Below are positions 14,751-25,242 of a stretch of 33,290 nt of DNA, piece by piece (positions within the stretch are counted from its first letter, which is position 1; the number at the start of each line of letters is the position of its first letter). The DNA lies in contig NZ_OLMK01000082.1 in the NCBI RefSeq assembly GCF_900290235.1, positions 1 through 33,290 on the forward strand, in the 5' to 3' direction. This DNA comes from Streptomyces sp. MA5143a. GTDB lineage: Bacteria > Actinomycetota > Actinomycetes > Streptomycetales > Streptomycetaceae. The notes under the pieces were generated by a model. That model saw only the letters and a program-made list of their open reading frames with translations. It was not told where the DNA came from and made no database searches. The position numbers were made by a program, and so were the translations under genes.

Positions 14751-14797
14751 TGTGGCCATACCCACGTAGGCCGAGCACACAAACCTGACAGGAACCG

Positions 14798-15562
14798 ATG
14801 TCTGACGATTCGCGTCCCTCGCCCTCCGGGACCGGCGCGGGAGCCCGTACGGCAGCCGTGATCCCGGCCGCCGGTCGGGGTGTACGCCTCGGTCCGGGCG
14901 CCCCCAAAGCACTGCGCGCGCTGAACGGCACCCCCATGCTCATCCACGCGGTACGGGCCATGGCCGCGTCCCGCGCCGTCTCCCTCGTCGTCGTCGTGGC
15001 ACCGCCCGACGGGGCCGCCGAGGTCAAGTCCCTGCTCGACGCGCACGCGCTGCCCGAGCGGACCGACTTCCTCGTCGTACCCGGCGGTGAGTCACGGCAG
15101 GAGTCCGTACGCCTCGGCCTCGACGCGCTGCCGCCCGGCTACGACATCGTGCTGGTGCACGACGCGGCGCGTCCGCTCGTCCCGGTCGACACGGTCGACG
15201 CCGTCATCGAGGCCGTACGGGACGGGGCGCCGGCCGTGGTGCCCGCGCTGCCCCTCGCCGACACGGTCAAGGAGGTCGAGCCGACGGCGGTGCCGGGCAC
15301 GCCCGAGCCGGTCGTCGCCACCCCGGAGCGGGCACGGCTGCGGGCGGTGCAGACACCGCAGGGCTTCGACCGCGCGACCCTCGTGCGGGCGCACGAGACG
15401 GTCACCGGCGAGGTCACCGACGACGCGAGCATGGTGGAGCGGCTCGGACCGCGTGTCGTGGTCGTGCCCGGGCACGAGGAGGCGTTCAAGGTGACCCGCC
15501 CGCTCGACCTGGTCCTCGCGGAGGCGGTCCTGGCCCGCAGGAGGCTGAACGATGGCTTCTGA
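14798..15562 (+). CDS. ispD: 2-C-methyl-D-erythritol 4-phosphate cytidylyltransferase
   Basis: 254 residues. An 18-residue disordered leader is followed by the nucleotidyltransferase signature AAVIPAAGRGVRLGPGAPKAL, with the nucleotide-binding glycine loop and catalytic-type Lys. Then come GGESRQESVRLGL, VHDAARPLV and VQTPQGFD, all diagnostic for IspD. It makes CDP-methylerythritol, the third step of the MEP isoprenoid pathway. An AGGA ribosome site precedes the ATG. The 3' end overlaps ispF by 11 nt, so the two are translated together. Confidence 0.96.
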   Translation: MSDDSRPSPSGTGAGARTAAVIPAAGRGVRLGPGAPKALRALNGTPMLIHAVRAMAASRAVSLVVVVAPPDGAAEVKSLLDAHALPERTDFLVVPGGESRQESVRLGLDALPPGYDIVLVHDAARPLVPVDTVDAVIEAVRDGAPAVVPALPLADTVKEVEPTAVPGTPEPVVATPERARLRAVQTPQGFDRATLVRAHETVTGEVTDDASMVERLGPRVVVVPGHEEAFKVTRPLDLVLAEAVLARRRLNDGF

Positions 15563-16067
15563 GACACCCGCGGCGCCCACGACACCCGCGGTGGTGCTTC
15601 CGCGGGTCGGCATCGGCACCGACATCCACGCTTTCGAGGAGGGCCGGGAGCTGTGGTGCGCCGGCCTGAAGTGGGAGGGGGAGGGTCCGGGCCTCGCCGG
15701 GCACTCCGACGCGGACGTCGTGGCGCACGCCGCGTGCAACGCGCTGTTCTCCGCGGCGGGCCTCGGTGACCTGGGGCAGCACTTCGGCACGGGCCGGCCC
15801 GAGTGGTCCGGCGCGTCCGGGGCGACGCTCCTCGCGGAGGCCGCGCGCATCGTCCGCGAGGCGGGGTTCGTCATCGGCAACGTGGCGGTGCAGGTGGTCG
15901 GCCCGCGGCCGAAGATCGGCAAGCGGAGGGACGAGGCGCAGAAGGTGCTGTCGGAGGTCGTGGGGGCACCGGTCTCCGTCTCCGGCGCGACGACGGACGG
16001 GCTGGGGTTCCCCGGGCGGGGTGAGGGATTGATGGCGGTCGCCACGGCGTTGGTCGCGAGGGTCTGA
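15552..16067 (+). CDS. ispF: 2-C-methyl-D-erythritol 2,4-cyclodiphosphate synthase
   Basis: 171 residues with a short N-terminal extension. The metal ligands are visible: D24 and H26 in GIGTDIHAF, and H59 in SDADVVAHAACNAL. The signature GHSDAD follows the substrate loop, and the C-terminal ATTDGLGFPGRGEG is the CDP-binding end of the trimer. It performs the fifth MEP-pathway step; ispE is not in this window. The start lies within ispD. Confidence 0.96.
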   Translation: MASETPAAPTTPAVVLPRVGIGTDIHAFEEGRELWCAGLKWEGEGPGLAGHSDADVVAHAACNALFSAAGLGDLGQHFGTGRPEWSGASGATLLAEAARIVREAGFVIGNVAVQVVGPRPKIGKRRDEAQKVLSEVVGAPVSVSGATTDGLGFPGRGEGLMAVATALVARV

Positions 16068-16134
16068 GACGCGGGGCGCCCAAGGGGTCGGGGGTGCGGG
16101 TGCGTCGGCGACCGCAGGCCCGTCGTGGCCGTTC

Positions 16135-16238
16135 GCGCAGTTCCCCGCGCCCCTGAAAAGCGACCGGGGCTGCGCCCCGTGCTTTTTCATGAAGGCCGGG
16201 CCGCAGGCCCAAGCCTTCAGGGGCGCGGGGAACTGCGC
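16135..16238. repeat. Palindromic intergenic repeat between ispF and cysS
   Basis: Exact 23-bp arms lie at 16135-16157 and 16216-16238 (core cagttccccgcgcccct). They enclose two smaller hairpins, ggggc/gcccc near 16165-16178 and gggcc/ggccc near 16197-16209. I recall this core as a frequent Streptomyces intergenic element. It may terminate ispF transcription; the rest of the 16068-16390 gap shows only the cysS -10. Confidence 0.75.
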
Positions 16239-16377
16239 GAGAAACCCCCACACACCCGCACCCGCCGAACCCACCCGTACCCCCGAGCTACTAGGCGCCC
16301 CGCCCAGCGGCGCAGCCACGTGTCACGAATTCGTGGACCTTCGCCCGGATCGGCGCAGCGCACTTGCGGTTGCCCAC

Positions 16378-16383
16378 TACCCT
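16378..16383 (+). promoter_or_regulatory. -10 hexamer TACCCT of cysS, predicted leaderless
   Basis: TACCCT is followed by 7 nt and then the GTG at 16391. A GGAGGG between them is too close to the start to be a normal ribosome site. Confidence 0.5.
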
Positions 16384-16390
16384 GGAGGGC

Positions 16391-17794
<1,404 letters not shown>

Positions 17795-17816
17795 CCCACG
17801 ATCACCTTGATCGATT

Positions 17817-17842
17817 GTGCCGCCCGGCCCTCCGGGCGGCAC
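17817..17842 (+). terminator. Terminator after cysS
   Basis: Perfect 11-bp stem gtgccgcccgg/ccgggcggcac with a 4-nt loop, 23 nt after the cysS stop. rlmB starts 70 nt further on, so it should have its own promoter. Confidence 0.75.
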
Positions 17843-17911
17843 ACTGCATAGACGAGACTTCAATGACGTACACGCGCATGTGTACGAGACGCTTCAGGAG
17901 ACGGGTAGGTC

Positions 17912-18853
17912 ATGGCCGCTAACAACCGCCGCATGTCCGGCAAGAAGGGCGCGCAGGTCGGCAGTGGCGGCCAGCGACGCAAGGGGCTCGAAGGCAAGGG
18001 CCCGACGCCGCCCGCCGAGATGCGCAAGGGGCACAAGAAGAACCGCATCGCCAACGCCAAGGCCAAGCAGACGGCACGCCGTCCCGTGGTGCGCGGGCGC
18101 GGCGGCCGGGGCACCTCGGAGATGGTCGTCGGCCGCAACCCGGTCGTCGAGGCGCTGCGTGAGGGCGTGCCCGCCACCACGCTCTACGTCCAGCAGTTCA
18201 TCGACAACGACGAGCGGGTGCGCGAGGCGCTCCAGCTCGCCGGTGAGCGCGGCGGCATCCACCTCATGGAGGCGCCCCGCCCCGAGCTGGACCGGATGAC
18301 CAACGGGCTCAACCACCAGGGCCTCGTCCTCCAGGTCCCGCCGTACGAGTACGCGCACCCCGAGGACCTGGTCGCCGCCGCGTTCGACGAGGGCGAGGAC
18401 CCGCTGATCGTCGCCCTCGACGGGGTGACCGACCCGCGCAACCTCGGTGCCGTCGTCCGCTCGGTCTCCGCGTTCGGCGGCCACGGCGTCGTCGTACCGG
18501 AGCGGCGCGCGGCCGGGATGACCGCCGGCGCGTGGAAGACGTCCGCCGGTACGGCCGCCCGTACGCCCGTCGCCCGTGCCACCAACCTGACGCGTGCGCT
18601 GGAGGCGTACAAGAAGGCCGGTGTCGTCGTGGTGGGTCTGGCGGCGGACGGCGAGGCCGAGGTCGGTGAGCTGGAGGCCCTGGAGGGGCCCGTCGTCATC
18701 GTCGTCGGCAGCGAGGGCAAGGGCCTGTCGCGGCTCGTCGGGGAGACCTGCGACTTCCGGGTGCGGATTCCGATGCCGGGTGGCGCGGAGTCCCTGAACG
18801 CCGGTGTGGCGGCGGGAGTTGTGCTGTACGAGGCGGCTCGCCGCCGACGCTGA
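17912..18853 (+). CDS. rlmB: 23S rRNA (guanosine-2'-O-) methyltransferase RlmB, SpoU family
   Basis: 313 residues. A basic disordered N-terminal extension (about 1-70, Lys/Arg/Gly-rich) is followed by a substrate-binding domain beginning VVGRNPVVEALREG. The SPOUT methyltransferase domain has motif 1 (DGVTDPRNLGAVVRS), motif 2 (VVGSEGKGLSRL) and motif 3 (IPMPGGAESLNAGVAAGV), which form the knotted SAM site. The family methylates a 23S rRNA guanosine (position 2251 in E. coli numbering). It is paired with cysS, as is common in bacteria. GGTAGGTC precedes the ATG. Confidence 0.93.
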   Translation: MAANNRRMSGKKGAQVGSGGQRRKGLEGKGPTPPAEMRKGHKKNRIANAKAKQTARRPVVRGRGGRGTSEMVVGRNPVVEALREGVPATTLYVQQFIDNDERVREALQLAGERGGIHLMEAPRPELDRMTNGLNHQGLVLQVPPYEYAHPEDLVAAAFDEGEDPLIVALDGVTDPRNLGAVVRSVSAFGGHGVVVPERRAAGMTAGAWKTSAGTAARTPVARATNLTRALEAYKKAGVVVVGLAADGEAEVGELEALEGPVVIVVGSEGKGLSRLVGETCDFRVRIPMPGGAESLNAGVAAGVVLYEAARRRR

Positions 18854-18957
18854 CGGGGCCCCCAACTGGGGGTTCGGGGTGTTCGCGATCACCTTGACGC
18901 GGTCCGGACAGATCGGCGCGGTCAAAGCAGTGTCCTAACGACACGTCACTCGGTTAG

Positions 18958-20655
18958 ATGAGTGTGGACACCAGAACACCCCGCACACCCACGGGGGACC
19001 GCTCGTCGGGATACGACGACGCTCCCGCGCTGAGCATGGTGAAGGTGCCGAGCGATCCGGCGCAGGTCATCGTCAACCACGCGAGTTTCCGCGTGCAGTT
19101 GGGCGCCTCCACGCGGGCGTCCCCGCGGATCGCACGGCACCTGAGCGCCACCGAGGACACCGCGCGCATGCCCGTCGTGGGCACGGTGGTGCGCGCCGGC
19201 GCGCCCGCCGCCGGGCGCCGGCGCCCGGTCGTCTGGAGCGGGAAGTCCGCGCCGGACGACACCGGGGCCCACCGTCTCCTCCAGGCCGTCAGGGAGGCCG
19301 GCGCCACCCAGGTCATCCCGCGCCTCGGCGTCACGGAGACCGACACCGGCGGGTTCGGCGTCGAAAGCGGCCGCTACGACGCCGACTTGACGGTGGAGAC
19401 GATCGAGACGCCCATCGTCGGCAGCCAGCGCACCCACGGCGACCACGCCGCCCCCGACGGCACCCGGCTGCTGCCCCCCATGCGCCAGGTCGGCAGCGCG
19501 TACGACGAGCCGGGGTACGCGGGACGGGACGACTACGCCGACGACCGTTTCGCCGCCGACCGCCTCGCCGACGCGTACGACGACGGCGACCCCGACGGCG
19601 AGCGGACGCGACGCCGTGCCGCCAACGAACCCGTGCGGCAGGGCTATTACCCCGGCCGGCGGATGAACCTGGGCGTGGTGCTGCTGCCGCTGCGCGTCTT
19701 CCTCGGCTTCATCTCCGTCTACGCGGGCATGGGCAAGCTCTGCGACCCGCACTACTTCGACGGCGGCAAGCGCGGCTCCATGGTGAAGTGGCTGAACACG
19801 CTGCACCCGTGGGAGGTCGCCGAGCCACTGCGGCAGTTCGCGCTGGAACACCCGGTCGGCTCCGGCCTCGTCATCGCGTTCGCCCAGGTCGTCGTCGGTG
19901 TCCTCACGATCTTCGGGCTGTGGCAGCGGGTCGCCGCCGGGTTCGGGGTGCTGCTGTCGGCCGCGCTGCTGGTGACCGTCAGCTGGAAGACCGTCCCCGT
20001 CTACGAGACGCCCGACATCATCTACCTCGCCGCCTGGTCCCCGCTGGTCATCGCGGGTGCGCCGGTGTACTCCGTCGACGGGCGGCTCGCGGGCGGTGCC
20101 TGGCGCACGCTCGGGCCGCGCGCCGACATCTGGGAGCTGCGGCGGTACGTGCTGCGCCGGGGTGCTCTCGTCGCCGCGATCGTCGTCGGTCTCACGCTGC
20201 TGGTCGGGTCGTTGCTCGGCGGAGCGGTGCGGGACGCCGACCGGATCGTCGTTCCCGGGCCCGGGGAGGCGCCGCGCAACGAACTGCCCGGGTCGCCGCT
20301 TCCCGGTGAGGCCGACAAGGACCGCAAGGAGCGGCGTAGCCCCTCCGCGTCCAACTCGCCGAGCGCCGGAGCGACGTCGGCGAGCCCCACGCAGGGGGCC
20401 ACCACGACGCCGGGTGCGACGCAGGACGCGGGCGCGGCCACCGGGCAGCCCAGCCAGACGCAGGGGACGGCGGGGCAGGCCCCGCCGCAGCAGTCCGCCC
20501 CGGTCGAGCAGGCGCCGACGACGGCGGGGCCGACGTCCAGCGGCGGCGGGGGTACCTCCGGAGGGACGACCGGGGGGTCGGGTGGCTCCACCGGGGGTTC
20601 CGGGGGGAGCTCCTCCGGTGGGCAGCCTGGGCTGGTCGGAGGGTTGCTCGGGTAG
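18958..20655 (+). CDS. DoxX-family membrane protein with long disordered tails
   Basis: 565 residues. Residues 1-235 are hydrophilic, Asp/Arg-rich and probably disordered and cytosolic. The DoxX domain spans about 236-375, with four hydrophobic helices (LGVVLLPLRVFLGFISVY, LVIAFAQVVVGVLTIF, FGVLLSAALLVTVSW, IIYLAAWSPLVIAG). A fifth helix lies near 395-420 (ALVAAIVVGLTLLVGSLLGG). The C-terminal 130 residues are Ser/Thr/Pro/Gln, then nearly pure Gly/Ser/Thr. DoxX proteins are linked to thiol and redox homeostasis, or to quinone oxidation in archaea; the role here is unknown. No ribosome site precedes the ATG at 18958, so the start is uncertain; a GTG at 18963 is out of frame. Confidence 0.8.
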   Translation: MSVDTRTPRTPTGDRSSGYDDAPALSMVKVPSDPAQVIVNHASFRVQLGASTRASPRIARHLSATEDTARMPVVGTVVRAGAPAAGRRRPVVWSGKSAPDDTGAHRLLQAVREAGATQVIPRLGVTETDTGGFGVESGRYDADLTVETIETPIVGSQRTHGDHAAPDGTRLLPPMRQVGSAYDEPGYAGRDDYADDRFAADRLADAYDDGDPDGERTRRRAANEPVRQGYYPGRRMNLGVVLLPLRVFLGFISVYAGMGKLCDPHYFDGGKRGSMVKWLNTLHPWEVAEPLRQFALEHPVGSGLVIAFAQVVVGVLTIFGLWQRVAAGFGVLLSAALLVTVSWKTVPVYETPDIIYLAAWSPLVIAGAPVYSVDGRLAGGAWRTLGPRADIWELRRYVLRRGALVAAIVVGLTLLVGSLLGGAVRDADRIVVPGPGEAPRNELPGSPLPGEADKDRKERRSPSASNSPSAGATSASPTQGATTTPGATQDAGAATGQPSQTQGTAGQAPPQQSAPVEQAPTTAGPTSSGGGGTSGGTTGGSGGSTGGSGGSSSGGQPGLVGGLLG

Positions 20656-20691
20656 GTTCTGTCGCCTTTCGAGTTCCGAGGCGGTGAGGGG

Positions 20692-20724
20692 ACGGGCCCC
20701 GCAGGAATTTCCTGTGGGGCCCGT
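20692..20724 (+). terminator. Terminator after the DoxX-family gene
   Basis: A 16-bp stem (acgggccccgcaggaa with one G-T pair) ends in a very short loop, 36 nt after the stop. Confidence 0.7.
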
Positions 20725-20741
20725 TCTGTGTGTTCGTTCCT

Positions 20742-20909
20742 CTAGTGCTGTGACCGGAAAGGTTTGCCGGGAAGCTCGCGGCGTCCGGTGCGGTGCCTCG
20801 CAAGGCGGAGCATGACCCGCGTACTGGATGTACTCGGGTCATGCGACAACGCCGCGAGGTGCCGTGCCGGGCGTCGCGAGCCGGTGAACCTTTCCGGTCA
20901 CGGCACTAG
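20742..20909. mobile_element. 168-bp palindromic MITE with CTAG ends
   Basis: The terminal inverted repeats are 23 bp long (20742-20764 and 20887-20909, one mismatch) and begin with ctag. Inside them a further imperfect 28-bp inverted pair begins gctcgcg (near 20774 and ending near 20880). At the centre, gcatgaccc/gggtcatgc form a perfect stem, so nearly the whole element can fold into one long hairpin. It has no coding capacity. The CTAG at each end may be the target duplication. I recall tgaccggaaaggtt ends from Streptomyces genomes but cannot name the parent IS. Confidence 0.75.
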
Positions 20910-21637
20910 CGGCCCAGGGTCGCCAGTTCCCTCGCTGCTTCCGTCAGGTCCTTCGCCGTGTCGATCGCGCGCCAGTAGGCGCCCTGCGGGATCGGGAAAC
21001 CGGCCAGGCGGCGTTCCCGGGCCAGGCGGGGGAAGGTGGTGCGTTCGTGGTCGCCGCGCTCCGGGAGGAGGCCCGCGAACTCCGGGGAGAAGACATAGAC
21101 GCCGGCGTTGATCTCGTACGTCGTCGGCGGGGCCTCGATGAAGTCGGTGACGCGGCCGAAGCCGTCGGTCTTGACGGCGCCCCAGGGGATGCGGGGGCGG
21201 GCGAGGGCGAGCGTGGCTACGGCGTCGCGCTCGGTGTGGAAGTCCGCCATGTCGCGCAGCGAGAAACGGGTCCAGATGTCGCCGTTGGTGGCGTACCAGG
21301 GCCGGTCGGGGTGGGGTAGATGCGCGGCGGCGTACTTGAGGCCCCCGCCGCGGCCGAGGGGTTCCGTCTCGACGACCGTGGTGACGCGGACGGGCAGGTC
21401 GGCCGAGTCCAGCCAGTTCTCCAGGACGTCGGCGAGATGACCGCAGGAGACGACGACGTCGGTGACGCCCTCCTCGGCGAGCCAGGTGAGCTGATGGCCG
21501 ATGATCGGGGTGCCCGTGCCGGGGATCTCGACCATGGGCTTCGGCCGGTCATCGGTGTACGGGCGCAGCCGGGAGCCCTGGCCACCTGCCAGGACCACGG
21601 CTTGAACGGGGCGCGACGCGGCGTTCGGATCGGTCAT
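20906..21637 (-). CDS. Sugar-nucleotide (NDP-sugar) nucleotidyltransferase
   Basis: 243 residues. The N-terminal signature VVLAGGQGSRLRPYTDDRPKPMVEI is the nucleotide-binding loop and catalytic Lys of the RmlA/GMPP-like family. NGDIW carries the metal-binding Asp, and the EINAGVYVFSPE segment is typical of mannose-1-phosphate guanylyltransferase-type enzymes. It lacks the C-terminal left-handed beta-helix, so it is a minimal transferase. The substrate is not determinable from sequence alone. Its TAG stop (20906-20908) lies inside the terminal CTAG of the MITE. TACAGT 6 nt before the ATG predicts a leaderless mRNA. Confidence 0.88.
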   Translation of the reverse strand: MTDPNAASRPVQAVVLAGGQGSRLRPYTDDRPKPMVEIPGTGTPIIGHQLTWLAEEGVTDVVVSCGHLADVLENWLDSADLPVRVTTVVETEPLGRGGGLKYAAAHLPHPDRPWYATNGDIWTRFSLRDMADFHTERDAVATLALARPRIPWGAVKTDGFGRVTDFIEAPPTTYEINAGVYVFSPEFAGLLPERGDHERTTFPRLARERRLAGFPIPQGAYWRAIDTAKDLTEAARELATLGR

Positions 21638-21643
21638 GCCCGA

Positions 21644-21649
21644 ACTGTA
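21644..21649 (-). promoter_or_regulatory. -10 hexamer TACAGT, predicted leaderless
   Basis: TACAGT lies 6 nt before the nucleotidyltransferase ATG at 21637; there is no Shine-Dalgarno sequence. Confidence 0.5.
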
Positions 21650-21802
21650 CGTGGCGCCCCGTTCGCGGGAGCACGGCCCTGGGTGATCGGTATCGGGGGA
21701 GCGGACTGGGGGAGCGAGCGCCCTGGGCGTCCTGCGAGGTCCTCCGTGTTTCTGCGGACCCTTGCGGGGCCCTCAGCGTGTGTGTGAACCCGTGGCGGGC
21801 CC

Positions 21803-22267
21803 TCAGCCGTGCAGCGCTGCGACTCCGGTCGAGAAGGAGGTGTCGCAGACGGGGCGGGCGTACGACTGGGCCCGGGTGGGGCCGTACGCGCGGACGGCGG
21901 CGCGGCCGAGGGCGCGGGCGATGGACGTGCAGTGCTTCGCCAGCGACGGGCGGCCGTTCACCGCCTGCTGGAGATGGGTGAGGGCGACGCCGGGGTCCTT
22001 CTCCTGGAGCTCCACGAGGAGCTTGTCGCGCAGCAGCTCGTGCGGGGCGCGGGCCTTGGCGCGGGGGGACGTCCGCTGGGCGGAGACGTCCGACGCGGCG
22101 AGGATCGACTCGGAGGAGTCGGTCCCCGACCAGTTGACACTGGTGACCGCGAGCGTGCCGGAGAGCACCAGGACGACGGGCAGGACGAGGGCGAGGGAGC
22201 GGCCGATCCGGTGGGCGGGGCCACGGCCGCGGCGCGTCCGTTGGGTGTAGGTGTGGGTGTGCTTCAC
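21803..22267 (-). CDS. Membrane-anchored or secreted hypothetical protein with paired Cys
   Basis: 154 residues. The basic N-terminus is followed by one hydrophobic segment at about 24-44 (SLALVLPVVLVLSGTLAV), a signal anchor or uncleaved signal, then a polar linker. The C-terminal 50 residues have the pattern HC-x-SIARALGRAAVRAYG...ARPVCDTSF, that is, an outward-facing helix pair with two Cys likely to form a disulfide. I recall this Cys/His pattern in other actinobacterial secreted proteins of unknown function. The start is a GTG with TACCCT 7 nt upstream. Confidence 0.7.
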   Translation of the reverse strand: MKHTHTYTQRTRRGRGPAHRIGRSLALVLPVVLVLSGTLAVTSVNWSGTDSSESILAASDVSAQRTSPRAKARAPHELLRDKLLVELQEKDPGVALTHLQQAVNGRPSLAKHCTSIARALGRAAVRAYGPTRAQSYARPVCDTSFSTGVAALHG

Positions 22268-22274
22268 GTGAGTG

Positions 22275-22280
22275 AGGGTA
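22275..22280 (-). promoter_or_regulatory. -10 hexamer TACCCT, predicted leaderless
   Basis: TACCCT lies 7 nt before the GTG at 22267. A second TACCCT occurs 11 nt further upstream. No ribosome site is seen. Confidence 0.5.
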
Positions 22281-22407
22281 GCGCAGGGTAGTGTTACGGA
22301 GACCTTGGGTCACCGGTACGGGGGACGCCGCGCCGCCGCTTCTCGGGCGCCGTGTTGACGCACAGGAGTCGAAATGAACTGGATTGCCGGGGTAGTTGGG
22401 GGCATGA

Positions 22408-22442
22408 AAGAGGGCCCCGCGGGCTGGCTGCGGGGCCCTCTT
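22408..22442 (-). terminator. Terminator downstream of msiK
   Basis: Perfect 13-bp arms (aagagggccccgc and complement) with a 9-nt loop, 57 nt after the msiK stop. The stem ends in TT on both strands. Confidence 0.8.
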
Positions 22443-22498
22443 CGTCAACCTGGGTGATCTATCCCGGGCCGGTGGTTTCGCGGACGGTCGGGTCCGGG

Positions 22499-23635
<1,137 letters not shown>

Positions 23636-23648
23636 GGGTCGTAGACCC
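23636..23648 (-). promoter_or_regulatory. Short dyad at the msiK start, possible operator
   Basis: The 13-bp dyad gggtc-gta-gaccc lies directly against the ATG and between it and the ribosome site. A second dyad, ccggca/tgccgg, lies nearby at about 23656-23673. Repressor binding is speculative. Confidence 0.25.
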
Positions 23649-23835
23649 CCTTCACCGGCAGGAACGTGCCGGACGATCCGAGTAAAGGTGGTGAGCCACC
23701 GGGGACGGTTCCACGGTGGTGTAGTCCATGCGAGGGACTGGCTCAGGACGGTACCTGGCGTTCACCTCGTCTGTCAGTACCTCGGCCCCTGTGAACTTCG
23801 CGGAAATTTTCGACGGAACCGGCCCATGACGTGGG

Positions 23836-23841
23836 TACACT
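23836..23841 (+). promoter_or_regulatory. -10-like TACACT upstream of tRNA-Thr
   Basis: TACACT is 26 nt before the tRNA 5' end. I see no good -35 at 17-18 nt. Confidence 0.35.
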
Positions 23842-23867
23842 GCACGGGCGCCCCCGCGGGGGGCCAC

Positions 23868-23941
23868 GCCTCCTTAGCTCAGCTGGCCAGAGCAACGCAC
23901 TTGTAATGCGTAGGTCGTCGGTTCGAATCCGACAGGGGGCT
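23868..23941 (+). tRNA. tRNA-Thr (anticodon UGU)
   Basis: A complete cloverleaf. The acceptor stem is gcctcct/agggggc with one G-T pair. The D-arm contains tagctcagctggccagagc. The anticodon stem acgca/tgcgt has loop cttgtaa, giving anticodon TGT. The T-arm is gtcgg-ttcgaat-ccgac, with discriminator T at 23941. CCA is not encoded. It reads ACA codons, rare in this genome. Confidence 0.97.
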
Positions 23942-23947
23942 CTGGGA

Positions 23948-23984
23948 GAGACCCCGGGTCTGGTGATCGCCGACCCGGGGTCTC
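23948..23984. terminator. Terminator between tRNA-Thr and the cellulase gene
   Basis: Exact 13-bp arms gagaccccgggtc/gacccggggtctc with an 11-nt loop. It sits between a plus-strand tRNA and a minus-strand gene, so it may serve both. Confidence 0.75.
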
Positions 23985-23989
23985 GTCGT

Positions 23990-25075
23990 TCAGAAGTCGT
24001 CCGGGGTCCTGACGCGGTCGCGGATCCAGGTGCCCGCCGGCTTGAGGGAGGCCGTGCCCGTCCAGGGGCCGTTGGCGTCGCAGGTGCCCGGCTTGTAGAC
24101 CGCGCCGGTGCGCTCGTCGTCGGAGAAGTTCCAGTTGACCCAGCTGATCTTCTTGGCCGCGAGGAGATCGAGGTAGCGCTGCGACATGGCGAAGTCGTTC
24201 GCGCCCTCACCGGCGTAGTTCTGGGTGCCGAACTCGGTGACGAAGACCGGGATGCGGTCGGCCGCGCGGGAGAGGGTCTGGAGGTACTCGTCCCGGTGCG
24301 AGTACGCGTAGAAGTGGAACGTGTACATGATGTTGGACGCGTTCACCGGGTTGTTGATCACCTCGGACTCGTTCGCGCCGTCCGAGACGCCGAGTGAGGA
24401 CCAGGCGCGGGTGCCGACGAGGATCGGGGTGTCGGGGTCCTTGGCCCGGATGACGGGGATGAGCTGTTCGGCGTAGCTCTTGACGCGGGACCAGCTCACG
24501 CCGCTGGGCTCGTTGGCTATCTCGTACAGCAGGTTGTTCTTGGCGCGGTGACGCTGGGCTATCTCGGAGAAGAAGGTCTTGGCGCGGGCCAGGTTGTGGT
24601 GGGGGTCGCCGGGGTCGAGCATGTGCCAGTCGACGATGGCGTACATGCCGCGGGCGGTGGCCTGCTCTATGACCGAGTGGACCAGGTCGGTGAAGCGGCG
24701 CGGGTCGGTCTCGTAGCCGTCCTCCTGGATGTACATCGAGATGCGCAGGACGTCGGCCTTCCAGTCCGTGGCGAGCGCGTTCAGGGAACCGCTCGTGACG
24801 CACTGGCTGTACCACTGCAGGCCATGGGTGCTCATACCGCGCAGCTGGATCGTTTTTCCTCGTGAGTTGCAGAGCTTGGTGCCGCAGACCTTCAGCTGTC
24901 CGTTCGCGGCCACGGGGGTGACGGCGGCCGGGGCGGCCCGGACGGTGTCGGGCCGGACGGCGTCGGGCCGCGGGGAGTCGGACGGGGGGTGCGTGGCCTG
25001 CGCCGACGCGGGGGTGAGGACGAGGCCGAGCAGGAGGAGCGCGGCGGTGAGCAGGACGGATCGTGCCGGTCTCAT
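23990..25075 (-). CDS. Secreted endo-1,4-beta-glucanase, glycoside hydrolase family 5
   Basis: 361 residues from the ATG at 25075, with AGGAG 6 nt upstream. A Sec signal peptide (hydrophobic core about 8-22, cleavage after ASAQA near 27) is followed by a Pro/Ala-rich linker to about 55, then the catalytic (beta/alpha)8 barrel. The catalytic acid/base is E189 in YEIANEP and the nucleophile E281 in VFVTEFG. Conserved barrel residues include RGMSTHGLQW, R111-I-S-M and H254-F-Y. No carbohydrate-binding module is visible. It should cleave internal bonds of cellulose outside the cell, and the products could be imported by transporters powered by the neighbouring msiK product. Confidence 0.92.
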   Translation of the reverse strand: MRPARSVLLTAALLLLGLVLTPASAQATHPPSDSPRPDAVRPDTVRAAPAAVTPVAANGQLKVCGTKLCNSRGKTIQLRGMSTHGLQWYSQCVTSGSLNALATDWKADVLRISMYIQEDGYETDPRRFTDLVHSVIEQATARGMYAIVDWHMLDPGDPHHNLARAKTFFSEIAQRHRAKNNLLYEIANEPSGVSWSRVKSYAEQLIPVIRAKDPDTPILVGTRAWSSLGVSDGANESEVINNPVNASNIMYTFHFYAYSHRDEYLQTLSRAADRIPVFVTEFGTQNYAGEGANDFAMSQRYLDLLAAKKISWVNWNFSDDERTGAVYKPGTCDANGPWTGTASLKPAGTWIRDRVRTPDDF

Positions 25076-25120
25076 GGGGGGCTCCTGGCGGTCGAGGGAT
25101 CGACGGAGGCGGGGCTCTTC

Positions 25121-25237
25121 GTGCCAGTGGTGCCGGTCGTGCCGGTGGTGCCGGTGGTGCCGGTGGTGCCGGTCGTACCAGTGGTGCCGGTGGTGCCGGT
25201 GGTGCCGGTCGTACCAGTGGTGCCGGTCGGACCGGTC
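25121..25237. repeat. 9-bp minisatellite upstream of the GH5 gene (13 units)
   Basis: Thirteen uninterrupted units of gtgccggt(g/c), with variants gtgccagtg, gtaccagtg and ggaccggtc. They show a higher-order 36-bp order (gtaccagtg, two gtgccggtg, gtgccggtc). It lies 45 bp before the cellulase start, in its leader or promoter region. Its open frames reflect the repeat and are not genes. Confidence 0.9.
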
Positions 25238-25242
25238 AACTA

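Noticed and set aside
23636..23673. DasR or CebR binding site upstream of msiK
   Set aside because: The dyad gggtcgtagaccc does not match the DasR (TGGTCTAGACCA-like) or CebR (TGGGAGCGCTCCCA) consensus as I know them.
23868..23984. tRNA-Thr as an integration (att) site
   Set aside because: No second copy of the tRNA 3' end and no integrase gene are visible nearby.
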